Shown in pieces: positions 8,913-16,215 of a stretch of DNA of 64,000 bases. Numbering within the stretch: position 1 is the stretch's first letter; each line of letters opens with the position of its first letter. The notes under the pieces were generated by a model. That model was not told the DNA's origin. It was given only the letters and a program-made list of their open reading frames with translations, and made no database searches. Both the position numbers and the translations under genes were made by a program. Source of the stretch: Bacillota bacterium (GTDB lineage Bacteria; Bacillota; Clostridia; Lachnospirales; Lachnospiraceae); contig JAEWJZ010000025.1 of the NCBI GenBank assembly GCA_023386315.1, positions 119,324 to 183,323 on the forward strand, read 5' to 3'.

Positions 8913-9923
8913 ATGATTGTATCGTGGCTGACAACCAATGAGTGTAATTTAAAATGCAGGCATTGTTACCAGGATGCCGGAAGCAGAAAAACGGAAGAAC
9001 TGACAACTTTAGAAGCGGAAAAGATGATCGGAGAAATCGCAGCGGCAGGATTTAAAATCATGATTTTCAGTGGAGGAGAGCCACTGATGCGCCCGGATAT
9101 TTATCATTTGGTATCCCATGCGGCAAAAGCCGGATTAAGGCCAGTCTTTGGAACCAATGGGACACTTTTGACAGAAGAGACAGCCAGAAAGTTAAAAGCC
9201 TGCGGTGCAGCAGCCATGGGAATCAGTGTGGACAGTTTAAATGAAGAAAAGCATAATGATTTCAGAGGCTGCCTGGACGCATTCCGTTTAACCATGGAGG
9301 GCATTGAAAACTGTAAGAAAGCAGGACTGCCGTTTCAGATCCATACCACAGTTCTGGACTGGAATCAGGCTGAAGTAAACGATATTATTGATTTCAGCGT
9401 AAAAGCAGGGGCTGTGGCAAATTACATATTTTTTCTAATCCCTGTGGGGAGAGGAAAATTTCTGGAAGACACATCATTACAGGTCATGGAATATGAGGAT
9501 CTATTAAAAACCATTATGGAGAAGCAGAAAAAGGTCCCTATTGATATAAAACCCACCTGTGCTCCCCAGTTTGTCCGTGTGGCAAAGGAGCTGGGGATCA
9601 AGAGCCGTTTTAAAAAGGGCTGCCTTGCCGGTCTGTCTTATTGTGTAATAACTCCGGAGGGGTTGGTCAGACCTTGTGCATATATGACAGAAATTGCGGG
9701 AAATGTCCGGGAGGAACCATTTAATAAAATCTGGTTCGGAAGCAGTGTGTTTGAAAAGCTGAGGAGCAGAGAGTATAAAGGTGCCTGTAGTATGTGTGTT
9801 TACAAGGAAGAGTGCGGTGGCTGCCGGGCAAGAGCAGGATATTACCACGACGGTGATTATATGGCGGAGGACAGTTACTGTGTTTTTGGAAAGAAGTGGA
9901 AGGAGGGGCTTCCTGCAAAATGA
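8913..9923 (+). CDS. Radical SAM/SPASM-domain protein
   Basis: This 336-residue protein has a radical SAM 4Fe-4S motif near the N-terminus, with Cys11, Cys15 and Cys18 in ECNLKCRHCYQD, then the SAM-binding GGEP (MIFSGGEPLMRP). The C-terminal third carries a cysteine-rich SPASM region (CLAGLSYCVITPEG, RPCAYM, CSMCVYKEECGGC) for auxiliary clusters. It starts at an ATG behind AAAGGAG. Relatives include heme biosynthesis proteins (AhbD/NirJ) and peptide-modifying maturases. No precursor-peptide gene or heme genes are visible beside it, so the substrate remains open. The gene is followed by decayed sequence. Confidence 0.88.
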   Translation: MIVSWLTTNECNLKCRHCYQDAGSRKTEELTTLEAEKMIGEIAAAGFKIMIFSGGEPLMRPDIYHLVSHAAKAGLRPVFGTNGTLLTEETARKLKACGAAAMGISVDSLNEEKHNDFRGCLDAFRLTMEGIENCKKAGLPFQIHTTVLDWNQAEVNDIIDFSVKAGAVANYIFFLIPVGRGKFLEDTSLQVMEYEDLLKTIMEKQKKVPIDIKPTCAPQFVRVAKELGIKSRFKKGCLAGLSYCVITPEGLVRPCAYMTEIAGNVREEPFNKIWFGSSVFEKLRSREYKGACSMCVYKEECGGCRARAGYYHDGDYMAEDSYCVFGKKWKEGLPAK

Positions 9924-9965
9924 ATTTCCATTTGCTGAAAATATATACTGGGTGGAATTTTACTT

Positions 9966-10202
9966 TCCTTCTGCTGCGCAAAAGGACTAAATCATCTGGG
10001 ACTTGGTGCAGAGCGTGCCTACCGGCATTGCGCTTCTTGGAGGAATGTTTGTTATATTGTGTGATACAGTGAAAAAAATCTCTACGATCATATTTTAGAA
10101 AGCATCAGAACCCTTCTCGGTGTGGAAGTCCGCAGTTTTACAGACAACTGGAATTCGTATTACTGCTTTGCCCAGTCTACAGAAACTGATACAACCATAT
10201 AG
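9966..10202 (+). pseudogene. Decayed gene remnants, partly resembling a FecCD iron-siderophore permease
   Basis: No intact gene lies between the radical SAM and MarR genes, but coding-like pieces remain. One frame reads GLNHLGLGAERAYRHC, like the LNxLxLGxExA motif of FecCD/BtuC permeases. An overlapping frame reads PTGIALLGGMFVILCDTVKK, like the later LLGGxFLLLADTLAR segment of the same family. The order is right but about 60 residues between them appear deleted. After an in-frame TGA at 10062-10064 the first frame continues for 45 codons (LYDHILESIRTLLGVEV, then SFTDNWNSYYC) to TAG at 10200-10202. That last part is not recognised and may come from another gene. The family match is by eye only. 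Confidence 0.45.
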
Positions 10203-10252
10203 TTGATAAAAGCAAATAAAATACTTGACAAAAGCAACTAATATGATAAGAT
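10203..10252 (+). promoter_or_regulatory. Promoter with paired direct repeats upstream of marR-GNAT
   Basis: TTGATAAAAGCAA (10203-10215) and TTGACAAAAGCAA (10225-10237) are direct repeats offset by 22 bases, about two helical turns. The second copy contains the likely -35 TTGACA (10225-10230); a -10 TAAGAT lies at 10247-10252 after a 16-base spacer. TAGTTG (10200-10205) and CAACTA (10235-10240) flank the repeats in inverted orientation. The position suggests autoregulation by the MarR domain. Confidence 0.6.
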
Positions 10253-10284
10253 ATAATTATCATTTTACAGCAGGAGGCAAAGCC

Positions 10285-11214
10285 ATGCAGAGTTACTTGA
10301 AGAAATATGTAGGAATTATCCGTAGTTTTAACCGATATTACACAAATGTTCTAGGATTGCTTAATCAGCATTTTCTGGACAGTCCGTATTCTCTTTCCGA
10401 AGTGCGGATCCTGCACGAAATAGAAAAAACGGAACAATGCACCGCCAGTATGCTGGCAGACACTCTTTCCATGGATGTGGGGTACTTAAGCCGGATATTA
10501 AAAAAGTTTCAAAAATCAGGATTGATTGAGAAAAAACAGTCTGTAGAAGATAAACGCTCTCAATATCTTACTGTCACGCCATTAGGGAAGGAAAACCAGG
10601 ACCATTTTAATGACCGCTCCGACCATCAGATTGAAAAGCTGGTGGAGACTCTCCCTGAGGAGGAGATTAAGATGCTGGCCCGGAACATGACTTCCATTGA
10701 AACCATATTGACCAAAGGGAAAAATATCAGGCGCGGTGATATTATCATACGTGACGATGTAAGACCTGGAGATGCAGGCTATCTCACCTATTTACATGGC
10801 TGGATTTATAAAAAGGAATATGATTATTCAGTGGCATTTGAGGGATATGTGGCAGAATCCTTTTATCAGTTCCTGATTGAGTATAATCCGGAGAAAGACA
10901 GACTCTGGTGTGCAGAGCATGAGGGAGAGATCGTGGGCTGTATCGGTATTGTCGGTCATGGAGAGAGGGCGCAGCTGCGGTGGTTTCTGCTGCATCCCAA
11001 CTACCGGGGAATTGGACTTGGAAAAGATCTTTTTGAACAGGCCATGTCTTTTGCCAGGGAGAAAGGCTTTAAAAAGGTATACTTAGAGACCACCAATGAT
11101 TTAACAAGGGCGATTGGGATGTATATGAAGGCAGGGTTTGTAAAGACAGCAGAAAAGGAGAACCGCGCATGGAGGGATGATTTAATCGGGCTGGAATATG
11201 AAATGGAAATTTAA
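10285..11214 (+). CDS. MarR-family HTH fused to GNAT acetyltransferase
   Basis: This 309-residue two-domain protein has a MarR winged helix at residues about 10-140 (LHEIEKTEQCTASMLADTL, then LSRILKKFQKSGLIEKK). Residues about 150-309 form a GNAT fold with the acetyl-CoA loop (LHPNYRGIGLGKDLFEQAM) and the ETTNDLTRAIGMYMKAGF segment. The ATG at 10285 is chosen because GGAGG lies seven bases upstream; earlier in-frame starts fall inside the promoter. Such fusions are widespread in Firmicutes and Actinobacteria, where the regulator may acetylate a metabolite or protein that it also senses. The direct repeats before it suggest self-repression. Confidence 0.9.
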   Translation: MQSYLKKYVGIIRSFNRYYTNVLGLLNQHFLDSPYSLSEVRILHEIEKTEQCTASMLADTLSMDVGYLSRILKKFQKSGLIEKKQSVEDKRSQYLTVTPLGKENQDHFNDRSDHQIEKLVETLPEEEIKMLARNMTSIETILTKGKNIRRGDIIIRDDVRPGDAGYLTYLHGWIYKKEYDYSVAFEGYVAESFYQFLIEYNPEKDRLWCAEHEGEIVGCIGIVGHGERAQLRWFLLHPNYRGIGLGKDLFEQAMSFAREKGFKKVYLETTNDLTRAIGMYMKAGFVKTAEKENRAWRDDLIGLEYEMEI

Positions 11215-11568
11215 TAAGAAGAGCTGCAGGATACAGGATTGTCTTCTGCGGTTCTGCTTTTTACATTTTTTGTCTGATTAAACATGAAAAAAGCAGGATA
11301 AGTCAGTATTAAACTGAAACAGATATTGAAATATATTGTTCTTTTATAGTATAAATTAGTCAGGTTATCTTTCAGCATAGGAAAAATTAAACCACCAAAT
11401 CTGCTTATTTTCATACAGGAAACCTCGTTTCTCCAAAATATAAATGATATGATAAAACCATACGTTAGATTTTGGCAAAGTGCAAGTTTCTTCCGTGAAT
11501 TTATCAGTATAAACCTGAAATTTTAATAATACAATGTTATAAATGCAATAAAGAAGAGGTTCTATAGA
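11215..11568. other. 354-base AT-rich intergenic region, no gene recognised
   Basis: Both strands were read. The open frames here are short, AT-driven and lack ribosome binding sites. A weak hairpin-like stretch (GCAGGATACAG and a T tract near 11255-11270) may end the MarR-GNAT transcript, but its stem is poor. Confidence 0.5.
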
Positions 11569-11856
11569 ATGAATTATGATGGGATAATAATTGGCATAGG
11601 GACGTTTCTTATTATTGGACTGCTGCATCCGGTTGTGATTAAGGCAGAGTATTATTTTACTGCTAAAATATGGCCGCTGTTTCTGATATTTGGACTTTTG
11701 TGTCTGGCAATCTCTCTTGTGTCACCTTCTCCAACAGAACGGTCACTGTCTGCAGTGCTTGGCTGTTCACTTTTATGGAGTATAAAAGAGATTTCTGAGC
11801 AGAAGAAACGGGTGGAAAAGGGCTGGTTTCCTAAAAATCCAAAAAGAAAAATTTAA
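11569..11856 (+). CDS. DUF4491 family small membrane protein
   Basis: This 95-residue protein has three predicted membrane segments (about residues 4-26, 33-50 and 58-72). It ends in the basic, strongly conserved tail EQKKRVEKGWFPKNPKRK, which together with GLLHPVVIKAEYYF is typical of the DUF4491 family. The family has no known function. It is the first of three consecutive same-strand genes whose products all appear membrane-linked. Confidence 0.82.
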   Translation: MNYDGIIIGIGTFLIIGLLHPVVIKAEYYFTAKIWPLFLIFGLLCLAISLVSPSPTERSLSAVLGCSLLWSIKEISEQKKRVEKGWFPKNPKRKI

Positions 11857-11934
11857 AGTTCAAACAATTGGTTGAATTAGGAATTTTTTGATGTTATTCT
11901 ATTATTAAATAAAAAGCATTGGGAGGTTTCTAAA

Positions 11935-12228
11935 ATGGGAAGCTATATTGTGCTAAGCATCATGATTTTACTGATTTATCGGGGGATTTTTGCTGTATTT
12001 ATGAATAAGGCAGCGTTGGCAAAAGGATATGGTGACGAAGCACACGTGATTGCTTTATGCCTGTTCTTTGGCGTAATGGGGTGTTTATACATCATTGCGC
12101 TTCCTGATAAAAAACTGAAAGCACAGAATGATGAAATGATTCAATTGTTACAAAGCAGAATGGAAAAAACGGATAATAAAGACGTGCATAAAGGATCTGA
12201 TAATTATGATGATCTGCCTTCTTTATAA
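11935..12228 (+). CDS. Small membrane protein of unknown function
   Basis: This 97-residue product begins with a hydrophobic segment (residues about 4-22) and has a second near residues 38-56 (VIALCLFFGVMGCLYIIALP). A charged cytosolic-looking tail (about 40 residues, KLKAQNDEMIQLLQ onward) may form a short helix. It has a clear GGGAGG site and follows the DUF4491 gene by 78 bases. I do not recognise the family. It probably forms one unit with the zinc-ribbon protein that starts 18 bases later. Confidence 0.7.
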   Translation: MGSYIVLSIMILLIYRGIFAVFMNKAALAKGYGDEAHVIALCLFFGVMGCLYIIALPDKKLKAQNDEMIQLLQSRMEKTDNKDVHKGSDNYDDLPSL

Positions 12229-12246
12229 TCAGGGCAGGGGGGCAAA

Positions 12247-13683
12247 ATGGAAAAAGGAAGATATAAAATTATAAAATTAGTGGAGCATAAAGAATGGTTA
12301 AAAGATGCTCCAGTTAAAATTGAAAAAAGCCAGCTGCTATTCGATACAGAGAAAAATACTACATTATTACAAATAAAGATGTTCAATCTGAGCGAAAAAA
12401 TAATCAAATCGGTTTATCTTGATGTGAATTGTTTTGATGATACAAACGAGTTTATAAAAGCGATAACAGATGTTACATATCTCGTGCTTGAAGCGCAGCC
12501 ACAAACCGATTTTGGAGACAGACAGCCAGTTCCATTAGAGTCATTACAGGTAGCAAGTGTTGATATTATTATCAGTAAAGTTATTTTTACAGATGGTACG
12601 GTTTGGAACAATTCTGACAAAGAAGCAGGAGTTATATTAGCAGAGCAGGAAGCTATTGATCATAATGATGACTTATATGAACAAATTAAAAGAGAATTTA
12701 TAGGAAAAAAAGCGATACCCTGTTATTGGTTTGAAAATAGTGAGAATTATTGGCGCTGTACATGCGGACAGGCAAACAGCAATGATGTTCTGACCTGTGG
12801 TTATTGTGGGATTGAAAAAGCCTGGCTTGAAAATCATTTAAATAAAAATTATTTATTGAAACAGGGCAGGCGTTATCAAGAAGCAGAATTATTGCAAAGA
12901 AAGAAAGAGGAAGAATATATTCAAAAAAAGGCAGAAGAGGAATTAAAAATTAAAAAGCAGGAAGAGGAATTAATTGCTGAAAAGAATAAAAACACAAAAA
13001 GAATGATTAAAAAAGTTATAATAGCAATAAGTGTTTTTATTATTATAATTGCTGCGAATGCCGGATATAAAAATGTTTTAAGCCCTTTAATCTCTTATAA
13101 TAAGGCAATGAGTTTATATGATAATAAAGATTATGGGGAAGCCATAGAAATATTTTCAAATATGAATGGGTATAAAAACAGTCAGGAAATGATCACCAGA
13201 TCCATATATCAATATGGGATAAAATTATTGGAATCAGGTGAATATGAATCAGCACTTCAACAGTTTGGCAAAGTAGAATCTTATGAAGATACAAGCAAAT
13301 ATATCATCGAATGCCACTATAAGATCGGCAGCAAATTAATGAATGATAAAAAATGGGAAGAAGCGGTTGATCATTTATTCATCAGTAAAAAGTATGAAGA
13401 CTCGTACAATAAGATTCATGAGTGCTTTTTCCAGATTGCTAATAGTTATATGCTTGATAAAGATTGGGGGAAGGCACTCGATGCATACAATAAGGTGGAT
13501 GGGAAAGCGATAACCGAAGATCTTAACGCTGCTATTTCGGAAGCTTACTATCAATATGGGCTTTCTTTTGCATCTGATTTATTGTGGGATAAAGCAATAT
13601 GGTGCATGAAACATGCATTAAGCAACGGTGAATATAAAGATGCAAAATCATTACTAGAAACATATCGTAGTAAATTTAAATAG
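12247..13683 (+). CDS. Zinc-ribbon, single-TM, repeat-containing protein
   Basis: This 478-residue protein is built from several parts. An N-terminal beta-rich domain (about 1-125) resembles those that sense or coat extracellular material. A RanBP2-like zinc ribbon follows at about 175-198 (WRCTCGQAN and CGYCG, four cysteines). Next come a strongly charged Glu/Lys coiled coil (about 215-250) and one membrane helix (about 256-274, VIIAISVFIIIIAANAGY). The rest is four or five TPR-like repeats with a recurring pattern (YDNKDYGEAIEIF, LESGEYESALQQF, DKKWEEAVDHL, DKDWGKALDAY, DLLWDKAIWCM). Such zinc-ribbon/TM/repeat architectures are common but uncharacterised in Clostridia. A strong terminator follows. 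Confidence 0.75.
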   Translation: MEKGRYKIIKLVEHKEWLKDAPVKIEKSQLLFDTEKNTTLLQIKMFNLSEKIIKSVYLDVNCFDDTNEFIKAITDVTYLVLEAQPQTDFGDRQPVPLESLQVASVDIIISKVIFTDGTVWNNSDKEAGVILAEQEAIDHNDDLYEQIKREFIGKKAIPCYWFENSENYWRCTCGQANSNDVLTCGYCGIEKAWLENHLNKNYLLKQGRRYQEAELLQRKKEEEYIQKKAEEELKIKKQEEELIAEKNKNTKRMIKKVIIAISVFIIIIAANAGYKNVLSPLISYNKAMSLYDNKDYGEAIEIFSNMNGYKNSQEMITRSIYQYGIKLLESGEYESALQQFGKVESYEDTSKYIIECHYKIGSKLMNDKKWEEAVDHLFISKKYEDSYNKIHECFFQIANSYMLDKDWGKALDAYNKVDGKAITEDLNAAISEAYYQYGLSFASDLLWDKAIWCMKHALSNGEYKDAKSLLETYRSKFK

Positions 13684-13729
13684 AATGGATTGGATGAATC
13701 ACCAAAATGTGAAGTTACAATTTTTTCCG

Positions 13730-13757
13730 GAGACACTGAAACGTGTCTCTTTTCTTT
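13730..13757 (+). terminator. Rho-independent terminator
   Basis: Perfect 7-bp stem GAGACAC/GTGTCTC with a six-base loop, followed by TTTTCTTTT. It ends the three-gene membrane-protein unit. Confidence 0.85.
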
Positions 13758-13787
13758 TAAAATAGCACAGTGTTTTGTCCTGCGGCC

Positions 13788-13856
13788 GCATACCAAAGTA
13801 TGCAAAGCCCGTGAAGCAAATTGGTTTTGCGGGCAAAACATCTGAAATGCTATACT
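13788..13856 (+). promoter_or_regulatory. Promoter and inverted repeats upstream of the PRD regulator operon
   Basis: A perfect inverted repeat GCATAC-CAAA-GTATGC occupies 13788-13803. Nested arms follow (GCCC and GCAAA against TTTGC and GGGC, about 13807-13834). A sigma-A-like promoter reads TTGCGG (13827-13832), an 18-base spacer and TATACT (13851-13856). The nested repeats overlap the -35 box and are operator candidates for the regulator encoded directly downstream. Confidence 0.5.
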
Positions 13857-13877
13857 GAGCACATAAAGGAGGAAACC

Positions 13878-15908
13878 ATGGAAAACCGACTTCCAAAAAT
13901 ATTTGAACTTGTCTGTCAGAACAAACGGGAATTAACAGTCCGGGAGTTTTCCACTCAGTTTGGAGTGAGTACCAGAACCGTTTACAGCGATGTGAAGAAG
14001 CTGAATGAATTGCTGGAGACGGGCGGATATCCCATCATACAGGCAGATAAAGGGAAGCTGCATTATGCAGAACCGTTAACAATTGAATTTGAAAGTCTTC
14101 TTGCTTCCACCTCGGATTTTGTTTTAACCAATCAACGGATCCGGCGTCTGCGCATTGTAGAGACCATACTTCTCGCAGGAGATCAGTTCACGGTAGAGGA
14201 TTTACTAAAGGTTCTGGATATCTCCAGAAATACTTTGATTGCGGATTTAAAGGAAATAAAAGAAATGCTAGCCATTCACTCAATCGCAATCGAGTCCACA
14301 CCCTTTAAAGGATACCGTGTGATTGCTAAGGAATTAAATATCCGCAATCTTCTGATTCTGTCGGTCAGTGAGGATCCATTGTTTTTTGAAAACCGGCCTC
14401 CGGCAAATGATATGGAAATAATAAAGAAGTGTGAAGCCTTTTTAGACGATGTGGCAGGAAGACTGAGCGTGGAACTCAGTGATGTTTCCTTTCACCGGAT
14501 GCTGGCTGCGTTCTGGGTTACCTATGCGAGAATCTCCATGGGAAAGGTCTTTCCAGAAGGACCCAAAGATCCGCTGACAAGAGAGGAAATCACCTTTTTG
14601 GAGAAAAGAAAGGAGCTTTCATTAATCTTCGGTACAGAAGTATCCTTAGATGACTGCTTTTATCTGGCTAATAAGCTGACAGAGGCATCTGTTGTAAAGT
14701 ACGAAGAGCTGCTTTCTGAACAATGGCTCCCCTTTCATCTGGTTACGAACCAGTTTATCGAAGCTGTCACGAAGGAATACCCCTTTGAAGCCTTTGAGAC
14801 AGATACAAAGCTGTACGAGGGATTACTTAATCATCTCAGGCCGGCCTATAAAAGGGCCTTATCTGAAGAATGGGCGGAAAACCCGCTGCTTGATTATGTG
14901 AAGGAAAATTTTTCGCAGCTAAATAAAGCTGTGTCACAAGGGGTAAGGCTGGTGGAAGATAAGCTGAAGGTTCATTTCAATGAGCATGAAACATCCTACT
15001 TCACACTGCTGTTTGCTTCCGTAATCGAAAGAAATGAAAAGCAGGTACGCAGAACGCCTAATGTGATTATTGTATGCAATGCTGGAATCAGCACCTCCGA
15101 GATCTTAAAAAGCAGGCTGGAAGCCATGTTTCATGTGAACATACTGGGTACATTCAGTGTTCGTAATGCGGCTTTGTGGCTGATGGAGCACATACCTGAT
15201 TTTATTGTTTCAACGGTGCCTTTTAAATGGAAAGATATTCAGGTATTAAAAGTTAGCCCATTTCTATCGGATTATGATATCAGGGAAATACAAAACCAGC
15301 TGTCATTTTTAACTGCCAGGATACATCTGGGAGATGTAATGGGCATTATCCGCAAATACGCAGATATCAAAGAAGAACAGATTCCGGCTCTGAAAAAAGA
15401 ACTGAGTCTGTATTTGGGGGTTTCAGAAAAAACGGAACCCAGGAAAGGAATTTATCAACCTATGCTAAAAGAAATACTGACAACCGATTTAATACAGGCA
15501 AAATTTTCTGCCGGCAGCAGAGACGAAGCTGTCAGGGAGAGCGGAAGACTGCTTGTTGAGAAAGGGCTGGCTGATGAAGCTTATATTGAGGCAATGCTTA
15601 AAAATGTGGAGGTCAACGGGACCTACATTGTAATTGCTCCCGGAATTGCCATGCCCCATGCAAGACCAGAAGAAGGAGCGCTTGGAATCGGCCTTAGCAT
15701 CGTTACGCTGAAAGAGCCTGTCATCTTTGGCCATCCCAAAAATGATCCTGTTAAAATAGTCGTCGGTCTTTGCGCCATTGATCACCAGTCTCATTTAAAA
15801 GCTTTGACGGAGCTTGCGGATATTCTTATGAATGAAAAGAAAGTGGAAGAAATTATAAGCGCAGATTCGGAACATGAAATTATGAAAATTATAAAGGGGG
15901 AATCCTGA
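13878..15908 (+). CDS. BglG/MtlR-type PRD transcriptional regulator with EIIB-like and EIIA domains
   Basis: This is a 676-residue PTS-controlled regulator. In order it has an HTH_11 domain (REFSTQFGVSTRTVYSDVKK, about 20-40), a second Mga-like HTH (VEDLLKVLDISRNTLIADLK), a PRD region (about 180-400), an EIIB-like domain (VIIVCNAGISTSEILKSR) and a fructose/mannitol-type EIIA domain. The EIIA phospho-histidine is probably His594 in GIAMPHARPEEGA. The ATG at 13878 follows AAGGAGG. It overlaps the EIIB gene by one base. No separate EIIA gene is present in this operon, so the fused domain may serve regulation, phosphotransfer or both. By family analogy, phosphorylation of the PRD and EIIA sites tunes activation of the operon. 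Confidence 0.9.
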   Translation: MENRLPKIFELVCQNKRELTVREFSTQFGVSTRTVYSDVKKLNELLETGGYPIIQADKGKLHYAEPLTIEFESLLASTSDFVLTNQRIRRLRIVETILLAGDQFTVEDLLKVLDISRNTLIADLKEIKEMLAIHSIAIESTPFKGYRVIAKELNIRNLLILSVSEDPLFFENRPPANDMEIIKKCEAFLDDVAGRLSVELSDVSFHRMLAAFWVTYARISMGKVFPEGPKDPLTREEITFLEKRKELSLIFGTEVSLDDCFYLANKLTEASVVKYEELLSEQWLPFHLVTNQFIEAVTKEYPFEAFETDTKLYEGLLNHLRPAYKRALSEEWAENPLLDYVKENFSQLNKAVSQGVRLVEDKLKVHFNEHETSYFTLLFASVIERNEKQVRRTPNVIIVCNAGISTSEILKSRLEAMFHVNILGTFSVRNAALWLMEHIPDFIVSTVPFKWKDIQVLKVSPFLSDYDIREIQNQLSFLTARIHLGDVMGIIRKYADIKEEQIPALKKELSLYLGVSEKTEPRKGIYQPMLKEILTTDLIQAKFSAGSRDEAVRESGRLLVEKGLADEAYIEAMLKNVEVNGTYIVIAPGIAMPHARPEEGALGIGLSIVTLKEPVIFGHPKNDPVKIVVGLCAIDHQSHLKALTELADILMNEKKVEEIISADSEHEIMKIIKGES

Positions 15909-16186
15909 TGTTAAAAATTGTTACGGTATGTGGTGCAGGAGTGGGGAGCTCCATGATGCTTCGTCTGTTTACCCAGCAGATTTTAGAGGCTGAAAAGATT
16001 GACGCAGTGGTGGACGCGTCTGATATTGGTTCTGTGAGTCCCGATTTTTATGATATTTTAATTACCACTTCAGATTTTGCTGATGTGTTAAGGGATTCTA
16101 AGGCTCATATTATCCGTATTGATAATATGATGGATAAGCAGTACTTAAAAGAACAGCTTATGGAAGCGATCAACACGAAGAGATAA
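15908..16186 (+). CDS. PTS system EIIB component, ascorbate/lactose type
   Basis: This 92-residue cytosolic phosphocarrier carries the P-loop-like active site near the N-terminus (IVTVCGAGVGSSMMLRLF), where Cys8 is the phosphorylated residue. It matches SgaB/UlaB-like proteins in size and motif. The start overlaps the regulator stop codon, and the EIIC gene follows after 29 bases, so the three are co-expressed. Confidence 0.9.
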   Translation: MLKIVTVCGAGVGSSMMLRLFTQQILEAEKIDAVVDASDIGSVSPDFYDILITTSDFADVLRDSKAHIIRIDNMMDKQYLKEQLMEAINTKR

Positions 16187-16215
16187 CAGGTGTAGAAACC
16201 CAGGGAGGGAGATTT

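Noticed and set aside
11365..11628. 87-codon minus-strand frame in the gap before the DUF4491 gene
   Set aside because: Overlaps the start of a supported gene, lacks a ribosome binding site and has low-complexity composition.
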